A DNA stretch of 64,000 bases, taken from positions 263,001 to 327,000 of the forward strand of contig JAQFVV010006542.1 of NCBI GenBank assembly GCA_028023455.1. The letters run 5' to 3'. A program made the position numbers and the translations under genes. Numbering within the stretch: the first letter of the stretch is position 1; every line of letters begins with the position of its first letter. Shown here one piece after another: positions 12,601 through 28,088 of the stretch. The DNA is from Epiperipatus broadwayi. Taxonomy: Eukaryota > Onychophora > Udeonychophora > Euonychophora > Peripatidae. The notes below the pieces were generated by a model. That model ran no database searches. It was not told the DNA's origin and saw nothing but the letters and a program-made list of their open reading frames with translations.

Positions 12601-13260
12601 TGATATTTACTTCAATCTATATAACTATTTTTAATGTGCTCTTCACAGTAAAACTTCTGCTTCTGTATTTTCAACAGCTGAGTCAAGAATAACTTTTCTT
12701 AGTAAGACACAGATCTACTGCTTTAACTGACCTCCATATTATTCTTCAAAAACAATACTTTCCTACTTTTAATCAAATTGAATTCTGACCAATTAGATCT
12801 ATTTTTACAAAAGTTTTTTTTTCCTTTCTTAATAAAAAATAATCATAATTTTTGAAATTCCTCTCTAGTTATTTTTTTCTTATGCCAAAAGAAAAACAAG
12901 ATAATTTTTAATTACACTAATTTGAAAAATATTATCTTTTATTTTGGAGTGAGATAAAGAGAAAAAAACATTTAATTAATTAAAACAAAAATTCTTAACA
13001 AATGTTAAAACAATATTTTTTTCCTTTTCATTTGAAAATGTGAAAAAGTTAAAAATTTGACAATTCAATAACTTATTGAAGAAAAATATATTTTTTCTTA
13101 ATATCATTTTTTTTTTAAAATTAAAGTTAATGCATAAAATTATTGAAGAGAGAATAAAAAAAATTATTTTATTTTATATTTTCCCTTTTTTTGACAACTA
13201 TTTTCTAATCAATTATGAATATCTACATTAGTATTGAAAATATGTTTAGACTTTTTATAT
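6646..13260. other. AT-rich non-coding DNA
   Basis: No open frame here shows a recognisable domain. Two patches are less AT-rich than their surroundings: about 7330-7640 and about 8100-8400. The second contains GGGTTTGAATTC near 8285, which loosely resembles a pol III B box and might be a decayed SINE, but I see no A box at the right distance. The remainder is AT-rich filler with poly-A and poly-T runs. Confidence 0.5.
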
Positions 13261-13599
13261 TCATCATCATTATCAACCATTCTAAATCCACTGCAGGATG
13301 AAGATCTCCCCAAGTTCAATCCAACTTCTCTGATTTTCTCCACATCACCCCTGCACACTTTCTTATATTATCCATCCATTTCACATGTGGTCTCCTTATG
13401 AGTCTTTTACAATATCTTGGAATACAGTTTAAGATTTCAATTGTTTATCTATTATCATCTCTTCTAGCAATATGTTCAGCCCAACACTACATCAGTCTTT
13501 TAATTTTTTCAATAAGGTCAGTAACACCTGTTTATTCTCTTAGCAATATATTATGTTTTTTTATCTCTTCTTGCCACTCCTAACATACATCTCTTCATA

Positions 13600-15080
13600 C
13601 TTCTTTGAGTTGTCTGAAGTCTCAGTACTGCTCTTTTATTGAGTGTCCAAGTCTCAGATCTGTAAGTAAGAACTGGTAAAATATATTTATTAAAATCTTT
13701 CTTTTCAAATACACAGGCATATTTCCTTTAAGTATCAAGTTATTTCTACCAAAAGCACTCCAACCAAGTTTAATTCTATGATCAATTTCATCCATTATGC
13801 TTCCATATGTATTAATAATTTGACCAAGGTATTTGTAGCTGTTAACTTATTTTAACTGACCATAATCAATCTTTATTTTTGTATTTTGAAAAAATCCATA
13901 AAACATTACTTTAGTATTTTTAACATTTATTTTTAGTCATTCTTTCTTTGATCTGATAACTCCTACAACATTTCCTGCAGATCTAAAGCATTATTTCTAA
14001 AAATCAACCACATCATTTGCAAAATCGAAGTGACTTAAATAATCTCCATTTACTTTTATTCCTCTAGTTCCCCATTTTAATCCACAAAATACTTTTTGCA
14101 GCACTGCTATAAAAAGTTTTGGAGATATGGAGTCACCTTGTCCTACACCATTCTCAATGTTAATTTTCCTCATATCACTATGTAATCTAATGCTTGCTGT
14201 TGCATTTTTATAAATATTCTTTAAAATATGACAATATCCTGGATCTATACCTTGATGATCCAATGCTTTAATCACTGAAGAAATGTTTATAGAATCAAAT
14301 GCCTTTTCATAATCTATAAATTCAAAGCATAATGACAACTCATATTAATTTGTCCTTTCTATAACTTCTCTCAATACCTGGATATGAACAACTGTACTAA
14401 AACCACTTTTAAATCCAGCTTGTTCTCTTGGTTGGTGGAAATCCAATGTTCTATGTAGATGAGTTGTAATTATCTTGGTAAAAATTTTGTATTAAACTAA
14501 TAAAAAGCTGATAGGTTTGTGATTTCTAACATTTTTTTATCTCCTTTTTTAAATATTAATACTTCCAATCATGTGGTATATTTTTATCATTTAGACATTT
14601 GGTATATAACTTTGCTAAATTATTTTTTGATTTCTTAATCTGCTTCTTTTAGTATCTCAATTATAAGTCCACTATTAACTGAAGCCTTTACTTTCTTCAT
14701 AAATTTAATTGCATGTCTCACTTCTTCATTTAAAATTCCTGGCAATTCAGAAGATATAATAGATATAGGAGATACTTGTTCTTTATTACTATATAATTCT
14801 TGATAGAAGTCTTGTTTCATGACATCATCTCTCTTTTAAGTAATAATTTCATCTTTTTTCTTATTGCAGATATAAATTTCCTACCAATACCAAAATGTTG
14901 TTTTAGACACTTGAGACTTTTATTCTCTTCTACAGATTTCGTTGCTAGTTCACAATTATACTTTCTTATATCATTTTCAACTCTTTTCCGCACCATTTTA
15001 CAATATTCAAGGTATTGAATCTTTTTTAATGCATCATTTTTGTATATCTTCATATTCCTTCTTTTCTTCATAAATTCTCT
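13600..15080 (-). pseudogene. RTE-like reverse transcriptase remnant
   Basis: The best-preserved piece (113 aa, 13997-14338) has FIDYEKAFDS (motif A with catalytic Asp), GVGQGDSISPKLF (motif B) and FDFANDVVDF, where the normal F-ADD active-site motif has become AND. Upstream on the minus strand (14635-15071) is the N-terminal RT region, including an LPGILNEEVRHAIKFMKKVKA stretch typical of the segment before motif 1. Downstream (about 13600-13720) is the C-terminal PVLTYRSETWTLNK-like motif. The protein would copy LINE RNA at a nicked target. This copy is dead: the active-site Asp is replaced and the frame is broken several times. Confidence 0.85.
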
Positions 15081-15485
15081 CAGTAAAAATTTTATTGGTC
15101 AATTGCTGCTTTTTTCTACCAGCTATCTTTGTTGCAGTTTTTAAAAGTGTATCAGTTATTTTCTTATTAATTTCATTCAAATTTTAATCATGTTCAAAAT
15201 CTACTAATACTTGAAACTGATTTGTAAGTTCTAATTTAATTTCATTAGAATGTGTCTGAAGATTAGGAATATCAACTGTAAATATCATGTTTCTTAATAA
15301 TCTTTATCTCTCTAGTTTGCATTAACCCATATCTTACATCTTACTAATCAACAATCACTTCCTGTGTTAAATTTATTTAGAACATTACAATCTTGAAATA
15401 TGTATTTTCTGTTTGTCAAAATATAAACTAATTCTACTGTACCTTCATTTAAATGCTTTCATATCGATTCCTTTTAACATTTTTC

Positions 15486-16100
15486 TCAAAAAAAAAAATT
15501 CATAATATAAAGTTTTTTTTTTTCTGCAAACTCCACAAGTCTATGTCCTCTTTCATTTTTATTAGCATAACCAAAATTATATACATCACTTTCATCTTTC
15601 ATTTGTTTACCAATTCTAGCATGAAAGTCTCCCATAACAATTTTAAAATGTTGTTTACTCTGATCAAAAGCCTTTTGTATATCCATATAAAAATCTTCTA
15701 CTACTTCATGACTATAAGAACTTGTTGGGGCATAAACCTAAATTATCTGCATTTGATATCTGTTATTAAGTTGTACAACTAATCTTTCCACTCTGTCTGA
15801 TGCACCATCAATCTCCACAATATTGTCCTTCCACTTTTTATTTATAATGAATCCTACTCCACTTGTATTTTCCAATATTTGTGTCTTTATAATAAAGTAC
15901 ATGCCCACTTTTTAAATCAATTGTCTCTTCACTTTTTTTTTCTAACTTCACAAATTCCAATAATGTCCCATTTAATATAACAGTTCTTCTTCTAGTTGTT
16001 TCAATCCTCCTTCACTTGAAAGTGATCTGCAGTTGTAAGTACTTAAGTAAAAAGTTGTCATCAAATGGCAGCCTGGGTCTACAATCAGAGGATTTCTAGC
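15486..16100 (-). pseudogene. RTE-like apurinic/apyrimidinic endonuclease remnant
   Basis: The open piece 15486-15686 shows VMGDFHARIGK and NERGHRLVEFAEKKKLYIMN, matching the GDFNA and NERG...LVEFA motifs of AP-type LINE endonucleases. Further upstream on the minus strand, broken by stops, are a VYAPTSSYSHEVVEDFY stretch, GVGFIINKKW and an N-terminal TYNCRSL motif. In an active element this domain nicks target DNA. Here the frame has at least three interruptions. Confidence 0.85.
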
Positions 16101-16190
16101 ACCCCCCCCCCACACATTCGACCATTAATGACTGTCTTAGTTGGTGACTTTATAGCCTCCTGCGAATATGGGCCATGATTTATTTTTATC

Positions 16191-18322
16191 TGTCATGATT
16201 GTATATCTCTATTGAAAAATATCATTTACACATACATTCATTCTGCCTTATCAAACAACTGACAAGAAGGACCATTGTATTTTTTGAACTTAATCTCAGA
16301 GGTAAAAAACCAATAAACTCATCATGCTGGCTAATGCATATTGGTGAGAAGTTTATCCATGTTTGTATATTATATGAATTATCACAAAGTAATAACAGCT
16401 GCAACAACAAGCATATATGGAGTGGATATTAGGAATTTTCCCTACTAGATTCCTTTATGGACTCCCATAGGAGTCAAAGGATCTTCTTTCAGTTAATAGC
16501 AAACTCCTTTTAATACATAAAAATATTTAATTAATCAATTCTTATTAATATAAAAACATATTTCCCTATTCTGACTGTCTAAAATATTACACCTTATACC
16601 AATCTCAGTGAGTTAAAAAAATAAAGATTTTGCAATTTGTCCTGAAGGACAAACTTTAAATATTAATGTTTCCTTTATTATCAAAATATCTGTTTATTAA
16701 AAAAGTACTGGCCATACTACTAATCAGTTATCTTTCTATTTAGGTAGAAATAATAAACTTAGTCTAGAAGTAAGTGAAATAGGCACAAATGGGTGCCCGA
16801 TGTGATATCCAGGATGCCTTTCATTAAATGCTCATTGTAAAGCTTTTATAGAGTTTAGTCCAAAGTATCATTTCACATGCACTATTATATTTATAAACAA
16901 ATTTATTATTAAAGAGATATGCATTCTACATTTGATGGAAAAAATGATACCATTATTTAGACTAAAAGAACAATTTCACAACACTCTCCTATGAATGCAT
17001 TATTTTTTATCTTCAACATCAATTCTATTATACAATACATTACAAAAAAGCTTCCTAGATATTTATATAGAACTAGAATGAATAATTCCATTTCTGGCAA
17101 TATATGGATGTTAATATCATATTATCATATACCCCAAAAGATTATTGTTGATCAATTTATTAGTGATTTGCCATTAAAATTTAGGCCAACACAATAAATG
17201 GATTAGTCCAACAGAGTCTTTATTACCAATTTTATCCTTGAGTTTTCTATTTATGTTTTTTTCCAACATATGTCTCTAGCACTTTATCAGACCCTTCTAA
17301 AGGACATTTAATTAATAATTGCTTTATATTTTATGAATATATTTCCACATATATGAAAATATCTTTTCCCCATTATGCTTATAGTAGTCCATGTTATATT
17401 ATGTATACTTATTGTTTATTTCTATTTAAAATTTGCTGAAAAATTGTACTTCTATTGTGGGCAAAAAAAATGTTTACACCTTTGTTCATTTGTTATTATT
17501 TTCCACTCATAAACACTCCATTTAATTTTTTTAATAGTGGAATATTGATTCACTATTTGAACACTCTCTCTCCATTTACTCTTTCCTTCCTCATTACATT
17601 TGTCATTACATCAGAAAGTTTAAATTTTTTTATTATCTACCCTAAAAAATATCAACACTGGAAGTTGTTTAATTTTCTATATCCTCTTCTGATAGTATAT
17701 CTTGATTTATTAAAAAAAGTCAGAAATGAAAATTTAATATGACACTTCAAATTCTGGTCACTTAAATCTAAAATTAAATTTCAAAGCTCTCCCAACTTTT
17801 TTTGCTAAAATATAAATGATCTTTATTCATGTAAATCTGATAAGTTTGATGTACTTACAAAAAAGATGAAAATATATCACATAATAAGTCAATGTCTTCC
17901 CTGCCTTATAATTTAATTGTCATATAGTGAGGTTGGCCTCCATTCCAGCTTTGATGTGAATGTCCTAATTTAAAAACACAAGTACCTTATTTCACTTTAT
18001 TACTCAGAAATTGTATTATTCCATAATTTTATATAATTATTTCAAATTACTTAAAAAAATAATTCAACTACTGATTAATTTATATGAATTTTATATGTTT
18101 GTATATTTAGTTTATAGTTCATATGTTATAAATAGTATTTTTTGGATCACAAGAGGATAGATCAATAGAAGCAGCACTAGTATCTTATTTTATTTTTGTC
18201 TATGGATGGTATTGCACTTGTCTATTATCATTTTATAATTAGGTTCAGTTTTTCAGTAACAAAATAGTTAACTATTCGACAACAATGATTATCAATATGT
18301 TTTGGTTTTTGATTTCACTAAT
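16191..18322. other. AT-rich non-coding DNA
   Basis: No recognisable coding sequence or repeat family. The open frames at 16199-16432, 16991-17197 and 17455-17742 are low-complexity AT-rich translations without domain motifs. Confidence 0.5.
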
Positions 18323-18661
18323 TTGTTCAACCCAAACGTTTAAGTATGGGCAAATCTTAAGTGTTTGTATATGAGAGTGTGACATTATTAAACAGTCACT
18401 TTATTATTTTAATATGCTTAGATGAATGATGCCTGATTGCTAATTTACATTTACAATTTATCAACATAGCACTATATAAATAAATACTTAATTATATATA
18501 TGTTTAATTGCAATCAAGAATCACATATAGTAAATTTTAAATAATTTCGCAAGCGTCATTCATCCAAGCATATTAAAGTAATTTAAAGTGACTCTTTAAT
18601 ATTGTCACACTCTCATATCCAAACACTTAAGATTTGCCCATACTTAAATGTTGGGTCGAAA
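18323..18661. repeat. Inverted repeat (foldback / MITE-like), ~115 bp arms
   Basis: The left arm (18323-18440) and right arm (18545-18661) are reverse complements with only scattered mismatches. Shared blocks include AAGTATGGGCAAATCTTAAG and GAGAGTGTGACA. The loop is ~105 bp and non-coding. This is the form of a non-autonomous foldback element or a palindromic MITE. I could not identify a clean target-site duplication. Confidence 0.85.
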
Positions 18662-18826
18662 AGTTAGATGGATTCATTCTACCTTTTCTTAAGACTTTAT
18701 CTTGTTTTTGAGAATATTAGTATTATTTACGTATAGTTATCGGTAAAGCGCATGTGCATTAGCCTGATCGCTAATTTACTTTTACAATTTATCAACATAG
18801 CGCTGTATAAATAAATACTTAATTTG
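18432..18826 (+). repeat. Direct repeat of ~65 bp, one copy inside the hairpin loop
   Basis: A block starting GCCTGATTGCTAATTTAC at 18432-18496 recurs at 18761-18826 with a few changes. Both contain TTTACAATTTATCAACATAG and end in an AAATAAATACTTAATT run. The first copy overlaps the loop of the inverted repeat and the second lies ~100 bp outside it, so the full repeat unit is longer than the hairpin. Confidence 0.8.
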
Positions 18827-19489
18827 TTCAGTGGAAAATATCAGTTAATAAGAATAAGTATCTATACTATATACTATATACATTAAATAAAATGGAATAT
18901 ATTATTACATTTTTTTAATATTAACTTTTATTTGTTTAATGAATTTATAAGGAAATAAACAAAAAGAAATCAAAAAAGGAAATCATGTTCAATAAATAAT
19001 GCCTATTAGAAGGTGAGTTTTTCAAAAAATATTATTTAAAAATATTAAAATATTAATATTTTTGTCTAATATGTTTTATTTGTGTAATGAATCATGAAGG
19101 AATTAGACACAAATCATAAATGGAAATTCCATCACCTCCCGAAACCCAAATAAGAAAACTAATAAAATTTAACAATTCATGAAGACAGAAATTCTCATGA
19201 TTCAATAAAGGATGGTATAAATTTTCTCCAAAATGCACTGTTTGTAATTTATATGAGATGATTTTACACGGTGGTAAACATGACCTGAAAAAACACATGA
19301 AAAGTAACTGTCATGTGAAAAATATAAGTGCTTCTAATCAATCATTGGAAATTTCCAATTTTTTTTTACAACAGCAAACGATAATAGTCAAATGGACATA
19401 ATAGCAGCTGAAAATAAGTTTTTGTTACCACTCATGCATGCATTCACATAGCTATTGGTCAACAAAATGTGCCAGTACTTTATTTAAAG
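18827..19489. other. AT-rich non-coding DNA
   Basis: Nothing recognisable. A 68-residue minus-strand frame at 19092-19298 has no domain signature. Confidence 0.4.
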
Positions 19490-22400
19490 CAGAGTTTGCA
19501 AAACTGTGTGATATGGCACAGTAGTGCATCAAGACAGAATCCTGGTGTGCCATGAAAGATTTAAAAATATGGATAAATAGCATGCAAAGTTAGGATAAAT
19601 GATTAGCTTGTGAGTTATTACTCTGTGGTAGTTTTGAAAAACAATGATCTAAAAACATTTGTTAAGTTTGAGCATGTTCTGGAACAGAACCATGTGGAGT
19701 ATATATATCAACAGCAGATAAAGTAGGGCAATAATTATCTCAGGAAAATGTGTACTGTGGGTAAAATAAATTGAACAATTTGTTATATAAATATTGATGA
19801 TAGTAATTAGTTAGAAATTGGTTAGTTTAAAATAGTTATAATTATAAATATAGTGTAAAATATCATAAATATAAATTAATTACATTACATAGTGAACAAG
19901 TTTGCTACATTATATTACATGTGTGGATAAATAAAGTTTTACTGGGATTGTCTGTGAGACCTCAGGAAAATGAAAAAAAAAGTCATAAAAAACAAGACAA
20001 ACACCAAAATAAAAAGTCCATCTTATAAACATAAAAATATAATGAAAATTACATGCAATATGGATTTATATTATCAGAAAAAGACTATTTGTTTTTTTTT
20101 GTATGATTTGTTTAACAACATTCTCAAATGAAGTGATGGTTACAATAAACTTCAAGGATTATTTAATAATAAATCAATCATAACATAAGAATAAACCAAA
20201 AAAATACTTTGAGATGCTAAAAAATAATTTAATAATTCAATTGAAAAGGCTGAAGAAATCTTTAAAAACTTCAAATTTCTAGTTACATGATTGCCCAGCT
20301 TTTGGCAAAGTGAAAAACATTCTGATGATAAAAATATTATGTTACCAGCCTTGAAGATTGCCATTGGCACAATGATTAGTGGTGAAGCTGCCAAACAAAT
20401 TAAGACCATTCCTTTATCAGCCTACATAGTTTCTCATAAAATTCAAAATATTTTGTGAGACATTGTTGATTAGTTCCACAACATTTCACTGAAGCAAAAC
20501 TTGTGGGTCTTACAAATTGATGAAAGTACAAATATCAGCATTAAAGCTCAACTAATTTCAGTTTTATGAATCATCAGAGGTGGTAAAATCATAAGTCAGT
20601 TTTTTTTGTAGTGAATTGAAGGAAAATAATGACAGGTAATGATGTCTTTAACCTGGTAAACCAAAATGCATTGAGAGGGATGAAGTGGCAAACTTGTATT
20701 AAAATTTGCACTGATGTTGCTCCAACCATGCATGGCTGAAGAAAAGGCTTCGTGGCTAAGATATTGCAAAAAAATTACATGTTAAAATTGTACATTGCAT
20801 TATTCACTGTGAAATTTTGGTGTCAAAATCTCTCTCTGATGGTCTCCTGAAGATGATGGAGAACATTGTTAAAGTGGTCAATTAAATAAAATAACATTGC
20901 AGACTTTTTGCATCCCTAGGGAAACTATGGATTCAGATTTTAAGTGCTTACTGATTCATACAGTAGTGCGATGACTCTTGAAAGGAAAAGTGCTTGCCTG
21001 ATTTATCTCTTTGCAACTAAAATAATATGTTTCTTCAATGGTGAAAATTCTGGATTTGAATTTCTTAATGAAGATAAATGGTGGCTGGAAGTAGCATTTC
21101 TCAATGACCTTTTTGAGAAGTTGAATGATTTACATTTGAGTCTGAAAAGCTTACAATTACAGGAAAATTAAGGTCTTTCACTGTCAAGTCAAAACTATGG
21201 ACTAGAAAAATTAAAAACTCACAGCTTGATTGCTTTGCAAGTGTAGAGAATTTTCCAAACAAATTAACAATTTTGTCAGAAGTGTAGAAAACATACCTGT
21301 ATCATTTTCTAAGTATTTTCCATCACTTGATTATTAAATGTACCAGTGGGCCATCAATTCCTTTGCAAGATATGACAGTACACACATGCCATTAACATTA
21401 ACAGAAGACGAAAATTTAATAGACTTGAAAAATGATCCTGTGCACAGTCTCATTTTCTATCCTAGAATTGTCATAATTTTGGATTTTACTTTGAAGCCAA
21501 TATGCTCACTTAGCTACCACAGCCATTAAATCTTTGTTAATGCATAATACATTTTTTAAATTGACAAAATGGATAAATAAACTGAAAGATCTTTTTGAAT
21601 GGACCAAAACAGAATGGATAGAATTGATAGATCATATTTCAACATGATGGTTAACATTATTGACAGATGTTAAATGTATAATATCTAATTTTGCTCTCAT
21701 AAAAATTATTTCCTAAGCAATGAAAAGGATTCTTCAGGTCCACAGCTTAAAATGTTTTTGAAGAGAATTTTGCAAAGCTAATTTGGGAATTAATGCCATC
21801 ATTAGCAATATTTTTCAATTGGTGCTAAAAAGTTATCGAATGAAGATTGTTTCATTTTTTGAATTATGATATTATGAATAGTGTACAATGCTTTTTAATA
21901 GAAAACAAATCAGAGAACCTTTATGGTTCAATTGATAGCAGCAAGCTATAAAGATGCAATAATTTTATGATTATGAATCCATATTGATATCTCTTCTATA
22001 ACAACAATTGATTATATTGAGAAATGGTACAATTTCAAACATGAAAAATACATTAAATTAAAATGTCTGTCATAAATCAAACCAGCAATTTTTAATTCAA
22101 TTATTAATCTTGTTAATATTTTTAAAATCAAAAATATTGATTCAGGTCTCTTATTTGAGGAAATTTCAACTTTAAAAACGATTTACCATAAGTGAGTGTC
22201 TGAAAAAAAAGTGGAATGGGTGGCTTTACTTTTTCTAAATTCAAGGCATCATATCTGCTGAAAATAGTTGGATATATTTTGATTCCACATAGCAATGATG
22301 CATCTGAGAAATTTTTCAGTTTGATGAACACAGCTTGATGCAAAGAAAGAAGTAGTTTATCATTAAATAATTTGGGACACGAATTAATAGTCAATAAAAA

Positions 22401-22524
22401 ATACAAATTAATATGCCTAGATTTTCAAAATTTTTTAAATATCCCAGATGGTATAAAAATTCTAAATCTTGCAAAAGGCAAAAATAAGTACAATTCTTAT
22501 GATGATGATAATAGTTATGAATAA
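19490..22524 (+). mobile_element. Decayed hAT DNA transposon (ZBED5/GTF2IRD2-like)
   Basis: A plus-strand transposase remnant is preceded at 19490 by CAGAGTTTGCAAAACTGTG and then TGGTGTGCCATGAAAGATTT, which resemble the terminal sequences of hAT elements related to ZBED5-type genes. I could not find the matching inverted terminus after 22524, so the right end is set at the end of coding similarity and the left TIR is an inference. Confidence 0.75.
19960..22524 (+). pseudogene. hAT transposase pseudogene with BED-finger remnant
   Basis: Pieces in all three plus frames align in order with ZBED5-like hAT transposases. A decayed BED zinc-finger region lies at ~20000-20170. It is followed by LPALKIAIGTMISGEAAKQI and PLSAYIVSHKI (20330-20450), and LQIDESTNISIKAQLISV (20510-20570) with the first catalytic-core Asp. 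Then come a CTDVAP-like segment (~20710), the VSKSLSDGLLKMMENIVKVVN region (20820-20885), a decayed equivalent of the TEVRWLSRGK motif (~20960) and the FLNDLFEKLNDLHLSLK segment (21090-21150). The C-terminal hAT dimerisation segment (IPHSNDASEKFFSLMN, ~22280-22330) is near the end. In the family the protein cuts and pastes the element. Numerous stops and frameshifts make this copy dead. The order of motifs gives high confidence in the family. Confidence 0.85.
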
Positions 22525-27505
<4,981 letters not shown>

Positions 27506-27507
27506 AA

Positions 27508-27527
27508 TGGCCGCCCAACTACAGGGG
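27508..27527 (+). other. Primer binding site of element B
   Basis: TGGCCGCCCAACTACAGGGG follows the LTR end after two A bases. The layout (LTR, two bases, TGG) is the same as in element A, and the bases resemble A's site with small insertions. The tRNA is not assigned. Confidence 0.7.
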
Positions 27528-28088
27528 CCTTCGAGGGCTATAGCTGGCCACGAGGAATTTAGTAAACTTTTCTAGAAGTCAATATTAATATTGTTTGCAC
27601 TTGAATGGATTAGTTATTCATTGATTAAAAATATTTGCCAATAATGAATTGTTTTAGCCATAAGATATTATGTGAATATCTATTATATGATCTAATCTTT
27701 TGCCACTGAAAAAATAAATAATTAAGTTGTCAGTTTATGATGTTGTGGTCTGTAGGCAATTCCATAAAACACTGTAATGATTTTATCATTTATGATGATC
27801 TGTTTGTCTGGTCTTGTGATTGGCACTTATGCTATATTACATAATATCTAATGAGATTTATATGGACCAAGAAGCATATGAAGAGAAAAAAAAAGAGCAT
27901 ATTTAGTAGTTAATGTTGGAACTTTAGGGATATTAAATGTCAGAGCATAGTTTTTGGTGTAGATTGTTTTTGGTAGGAGAGGCATGGAGGCAGGATGTCT
28001 TGTCAATCATTTCTTATCGATAAATTTATTAATAGTTCATTGCTAATATTTCAGTACTGTTAAATACTAAAAGAGTTAGAATTTTAAT
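27528..28088 (+). other. Element B 5' leader
   Basis: Non-coding stretch of ~560 bp between the primer site and the gag start. GC is locally higher just after the primer site (27510-27555). It presumably contains the packaging region, but nothing specific can be read. Confidence 0.5.

Larger units (their letters stand above)
13261..16190 (-). mobile_element. Decayed RTE-like non-LTR retrotransposon (LINE)
   Basis: On the minus strand an endonuclease region is followed by a reverse transcriptase. The element then ends in a stretch with GCAGTGGATTTAGAATGGTTG and a short ATGATGATGA tail at 13261-13271, the usual kind of 3' end in this group. The 5' boundary is uncertain and set near the start of recognisable endonuclease. 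Many stops and frameshifts make it non-functional. Wording of the motifs (DYEKAFDS, GDSISPKLF, NERGHRLVEFA) is typical of RTE-clade endonuclease/RT proteins. No LTRs or target-site duplications were identified. Confidence 0.85.
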
